A stretch of 64,000 nucleotides of DNA, taken from positions 23,451,501-23,515,500 of the forward strand of contig NC_088308.1 in assembly GCF_910592395.1 (NCBI RefSeq), written 5' to 3'. The stretch is from Lineus longissimus (Eukaryota > Nemertea > Pilidiophora > Heteronemertea > Lineidae). The notes beneath the pieces were generated by a model. It had not been told where the DNA came from. It searched no databases and worked only from the letters and a program-made list of their open reading frames with translations. Shown here one piece after another: positions 59,523 through 64,000 of the stretch; the first letter of the stretch is position 1; every line of letters begins with the position of its first letter. A program made the position numbers and the translations under genes.

Positions 59523-60059
59523 TAGTCCGCGGTAATTTTCCACGATTTCCCGCCAGTACCTTTCTGAACCCTATTCCTTGAACCCCGCACACATTACAGT
59601 GCTACTTAAAAGAAAGGTTTTCCAATTACTATACAACACTATGTATCCAAAATAGCTCATGTCCGTGAGACAACATAAGGAACCTTACTGCCTCTGGAAG
59701 AGCATTTATTTCACTGTACATTTTAAGACAGGACCAATGCATGTTACTTGGCCACTCAAGTTGCCTCCACGAAGTAGTCTATTTACCCGAGATAGCTCAT
59801 GTCCGTGAGACAACATCTGGAACCTTACTGGCTCTGGTAGAGCTTTTATCTCACTGTACACTTTAAGACAGGACCAATGCATGTCAGGCCTACTCTTGGC
59901 CACTCAACTTGCCTCCACGAAGTAGGCCTAGTCTATGTATCTGCGAGACAACATCAGGAACCTTACTGCCTCTGGTAGAGCTATCTCAATGTACACTTGC
60001 AGACAGGACCATTTGCACTAATTCGCCACTGAAGTTGCCAACCCTTAGTGGCACATGTA

Positions 60060-60552
60060 GCTGAGCTTTATACGTAAGCTTCTATTTCACTGAGCTCTTG
60101 AAGACAGCCCTAATTAAAGGGGCTGTCGATAAAGCCGTCCCTATTAAGGGGTCTGCAGAATGGTATCCAATCTTGTTGATGATTCTAATGATGTGGCAAA
60201 AACAAAGCAATAGGAGATATATTTCTTTAGATGCATTTATTAACAGGACGTATTAATCTTCAACAAATACATGTATATACCATACAGACAGATCTCTTAC
60301 TTTGGCAAGTTAATAACTAGTATCACAATTTTTACAATATTTCAGATATAGATATACTAACACATGTAAACATATAAAATGTTGGAGACCTCTCAGACTT
60401 CTGACAGTCGTCAATATCCAAGAGCACTCCTCCTTTAACGTGATGGCTGGACCTGAGTATACAATGTACATGTATATTATAAAACAATAACAGCTGCCCA
60501 TAAAGATATGAGAATTTTAAAAAGTTTTAACAAAGTAGAGATTTGTAGTGCT
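60060..60552. other. Intergenic, no gene seen
   Basis: Only short open frames and AT-rich sequence were found. Confidence 0.5.
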
Positions 60553-60692
60553 GGGGCCATATTTACAAAGCCCTCGCAACTTTTCGACCACGCTAATCTT
60601 TTGTCTAACAGTCAGTGAACAATAGGGTGTATGCAGGTGAACAATAGATTTGCGTGGTCGCAAAGATGCGAGGGCTTTGTAAATACGGCCCC
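60553..60692. mobile_element. 140-base hairpin MITE
   Basis: The arms 60553-60593 and 60652-60692 (41 bases each) are reverse complements at 38 positions, starting GGGGCC and ending GGCCCC, around a 58-base loop. The RNA of either strand would fold into a long hairpin. No clear target duplication was found. Confidence 0.75.
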
Positions 60693-61155
60693 TGGTTCTC
60701 TGACATTGGCCGACCAACCGAGAGTACAATTTAAATAAATGATCAATAAGACATTAGCAACGTCAATAAAACGCTTCAATTCACTTAAAGGAGAACTGAG
60801 AGTTTTAGTAACTTTTAAGTTAATCATTTGATGATAATAATAAACATTGCAATTATGACGTCATCACCTCAGGCAGCTCGCATGAAACACGTAATCGGCT
60901 CTTTTTGCTGTGACAACATTTTTGATTGTAATGGTTATTATCATAACTCTCAGTTTACCTTTAATGGAGGGATATCATATCTATTTTGCTTGGTTCTTTG
61001 AAAGTGGCATTCAAATAGCATACCAAGGTCAGATTTTCATTTCTCTTAATCTTACACCAAGAACTAAGGATAAGCAAGCCTCTAAAAGAAATCTTGCGCT
61101 CTGCTGCCTTATCAGTTTCACTCTCTGCTCCCTGATCAGTTTCATGATCAACAGT

Positions 61156-64000
61156 TTAACTCTCTGCTAACTGAGTAGTTTCATTATCAACAGTTTTGTC
61201 CCTTACCACTTGTACCTGATCAGCTTCATCAGCAACAGTTTCACCTTTAGCAAGTCCATTCATTTCTATGTTAACAATTTTACCCTCTGCCACCTGATCA
61301 GCTTCATTATCAACAGTTTCACCCTTTGCAAGTCCATTACTTTCTGCGTCAACAGTTTCCTTTACAATCTCATCATTTGGTAATTCATAATTGTCACTAC
61401 TGCCACTAGCTTCGTCTTTAACTGATCCATCAGTTAACATCCCAACAGCCCCGTCTTTGGGTAACACACCAGCTTCTCCCACAGCCTTTAGCCTCTTTTC
61501 TCTTTCTTCCTTCTCCTTTTTCTGCACAGCCTCCTCCAGAAGTTTCATGGTTTCTTCTATTTGTTTCTCCATTTCCATCAGCTGATTTTGATAGCCACTA
61601 ACTTCTTCTTTTGTCAAATTTGCTGGGATTTTGGGACCTGGTGGTAGAGCTACTGAAAGTTAAAGGAAATATATATCTAAGTTGCATTGACAGCTTATAA
61701 TTGTGATTAATTGGCATATAACAGACATCATCTCAAGAGGGTATCTCAGTGGTCTCAAAATACATCAAATATCATTTGATTAAAACCAAAGTTGACATTC
61801 AATTGTGAGCTACGTGTATCAGTTTGATATTGTTATATTATCATAGTATAACAACTTTAGAGAAGCTAGCAACAACAAACCTTTCTCCTCTCCCTTATCA
61901 TTGGCATCATCGTCTTCATCATCGTCACCATATTCATCCACCTCCTCCTCTTCATCGCTATCTTCTATATCAGTACCTTCTTCACTTTCATCACCGGACA
62001 CACTATCAACATCACTGTCAAGGTCACCTTCGTGAACTTCATGTGCTTGAAGAATCTCTGCCTCAGTGAGTGGATCTAGTGTGACATTCAGCACTGAAAT
62101 ACAGAATTAAATCCAACAAATGGTCATATAGAGATGTAGAAGATTTTTTATAGCAAGGCATTTGTGGACTTGAATCATGTCATGAGCCAATGCATGACAC
62201 ATAATGCACCGAGTGACATCATGACGTCATTGGAACCTTCAGCGTGCATACGAAATGGATGGCAAATATGTATAAGGTACAACCAACACTGCGCTTCATG
62301 TAAAGATATATAAATGAGTGTCACTTATCAAAAACTTGTTATATGTCATAGGTTTGGAATCAACCAACCTTTTCCACTGAACATTTCTGGCAAGTCTTTC
62401 AAGTCCTCTTCATAGCTGTGGCATCCTTCACCATGCAGGTTGATATACTTCATGTCTAGTTTCGATTTACCAGCAATGATTAGAGAACTGCACTGCCCAA
62501 CGGCAGCTACAGAGGAGATCTGAGGAAAAAACAGGGACATATTTTTAAGGGGTAAGTTTGCTCCAAGTACACCTACACATTAACCAATATCCAGGTCAGG
62601 CCCGAGTCAGAATAAAAACCAAAGAGATATCTTGGTTTCTGTCCAGTTTTTGGGATTGACAATCAGCGAAGAGACTGGTCATAGTTAATGATCAAATAAG
62701 CGCTGGAAATCTCACCTCAGCATCGAACCTGAACATTGTCAACCTCTTGTGTGTCACCAGGTCCCAAACAAAACAGGCAAGCTCTTCGGAGCTAGAATTA
62801 TATGTGACAAGACGTCGGTGGTCCAAGGACAGAGAGATAACTTCAGCCCCATGTGACCCATGTCCTTCCAAGCGATAAAGAAGGTCCCCTAAAAAATTGA
62901 GGAAGAATGTGTTATGAAAAAAATGTATCTTCACAAAATGACATACCGGTACATTTACCCTTGACATACCAAGATACTGATATTGCAAACCAATTATTAG
63001 ACATCTTGACTCTCGAGCCTTGGATCCACTCCGCTGACCCGGACTCCGTATGAGGGGAGGTAATGGACCGATTAACTCTGATCGTTCAGAAGTTGGTGTC
63101 TAGTAGAAGAGATCATGGGTGATCATAAAAAGAAAATGTTAGTAAATGCTTACTTAATACTTCATGTACATTGACACTCCACATTTCTTAACAAAACAAA
63201 GTCAAGCAAAAGCATTTTAGTCTTATCTAGCCTATATCACCCATTGCTTTGATAATCGAAAACTCAGAAAACATCCCTCCAAGAGTAGCATAAGAAGGCA
63301 TACTGACAATGACAGAGTAACTCGAGCTCAATACCTGAGTGAATGTCATGAGCTCTGACAATGAAGTCATCACAGGAGACATAGGCCACGTCATTGGCTG
63401 CTACATAGAGGGAGTTTGCCTCAGGGGAGTTCTCTCTCTTCTTCTGCTCATGCAGCAGCCCATGCTCCCAATCATACAGAATGGAAGACATGTCTCCTGT
63501 AAGTTGAAAATAAAATATGAAGAGGAGAGTATAATGATAATCAACACATGCATGATTCAGATTCACTACTTTGTAATCCAGTTGTCTGGGGACGACCTTT
63601 CTTATTACCATAATTTTGCTGGGGTGAACTCCCAACAGATCTTCAAACCATGACAAAGGGAAGAGACAGCTATATTCTGATACCCTTTTTCTTGGGGGAA
63701 TTAGACTGGTATTGCAAGTTTGTATCATGCCTGCCACTTGAAAAGCCTTGAGACACCAAGTCACCACAGCACAGGAGACGTGATAACTATAATTTGCTGG
63801 TAGTCCTGAGAACTCTTGGTTGACAGAGTTTAACTCCACTTTCATTAAAAAGTACATACCTTTTGCTATATCCCACACATAAAACACCATCACACTGCTC
63901 TCCAAGCGTGGTTTAATCTGCTGATGTTTCTTGCGTATCACACCAGAACCTTGCACAACCATGAGATTCCCATCCTGAGACCATATTCGCGAGCCCTCAA
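61156..64000 (-). CDS. WD-repeat protein with acidic and coiled-coil C-terminus (N-terminal part outside window)
   Basis: Six exons are read on the minus strand: 64000-63860 (partial), 63496-63335, 62888-62716, 62519-62369, 62093-61881 and 61652-61156. They join in one frame to 444 codons plus TAA. The upstream exons give WD40-type blades: EGSRIWSQDGN, VFYVWDIAKG, IVRAHDIHSGDLLYRLEGH, ACFVWDLVTHKRL and KYINLHGEG. A very acidic stretch (DSDEEEEVDEYGDDDEDDD) follows, then a coiled coil (EMEKQIEETMKLLEEAVQKK) and an imperfect repeat of GLAKGETVDNEADQ type up to the stop. The splice S|GDLL skips 63000-63105, which also has an acceptor-like border. The family is not identified. Confidence 0.75.

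Larger units (their letters stand above)
58026..60055. repeat. Four-copy tandem repeat of about 145 bases, split by a 1.4-kb insertion
   Basis: Copies lie at about 58026-58236 (with an internal duplication), 59640-59781, 59782-59937 and 59938-60055 (shortened). Shared words are GATAGCTCATGTCC, GGAACCTTACTG.CTCTGG, TAGAGCTTTTATCTCACTG, GACAGGACCAATGCATG and GCCACTCAAGTTGCCTCCAC. The first copy is separated from the rest by the inverted repeat and transposon described below. No coding sequence was seen. Confidence 0.8.

Noticed and set aside
63000-63105. Extra exon of the WD-repeat gene (TPTSERSELIGPLPP..)
   Set aside because: It has an acceptor-like start, but direct joining of 63335 to 62888 gives a smooth WD blade (HDIHSGDLLYRLEGH); at most an optional exon.

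Overview
This window is nuclear DNA from an intron-rich animal, most likely a marine invertebrate. Almost every protein gene is split by short GT-AG introns (often 100-600 bp). Intergenic DNA is AT-rich with ACATGTA-type runs. The proteins are metazoan: a COP9 subunit, SF3b PHF5A, DDX47, a LUC7-like protein, Elongator ELP6, TEX14 and a linker-histone-like sperm protein. The sperm protein would fit a mollusc or another lophotrochozoan, but I cannot name the phylum from sequence alone. For each gene built below I joined exons at GT-AG sites; the reading frame closes exactly for every model.

Left part (1-20 kb): COPS4 (+, its first exon lies off the window) converges on PHF5A (-). PHF5A starts only 231 bp from DDX47 (+), and LUC7L (+) follows. 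Three of these four are RNA-processing genes (U2 snRNP, pre-rRNA helicase, U1 snRNP).

Middle (21-36.5 kb): this is the most unusual region. Two paralogous C2H2 zinc-finger genes lie head to head. They share an N-terminal domain that I do not recognise, ending in a sumoylation-type motif. ZNF-B (+) has two N-terminal coding exons followed by a tandem array of five intact zinc-finger terminal exons and at least two decayed ones. Every intact terminal exon (8 or 9 fingers) begins with a phase-1 splice acceptor that fits the single phase-1 donor upstream, so one N-terminal module could be joined to any of five DNA-binding modules. ZNF-A (-) has the same layout, with a decayed terminal exon upstream of an intact 11-finger one. 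This resembles the lola and mod(mdg4) architecture of insects, built here from an unrelated N-terminal domain.

Right part (37-64 kb): ELP6 (-) and a PH-domain protein with adaptor-like tyrosine motifs (+) are followed by a repeat-rich gap. The gap holds a decayed reverse transcriptase and zinc-finger debris. A sperm nuclear basic (protamine-like, H1-type) gene (-) then lies head to head with TEX14 (+, 24 exons, 1580 codons), a germ-cell intercellular-bridge pseudokinase. A repeat zone follows (about 58-60.7 kb). It contains a four-copy tandem repeat of about 145 bp, two inverted-repeat elements, and a 945-bp DNA transposon with 26-bp terminal inverted repeats and a 9-bp target-site duplication. 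The window ends in the 3' part of a WD-repeat gene (-).
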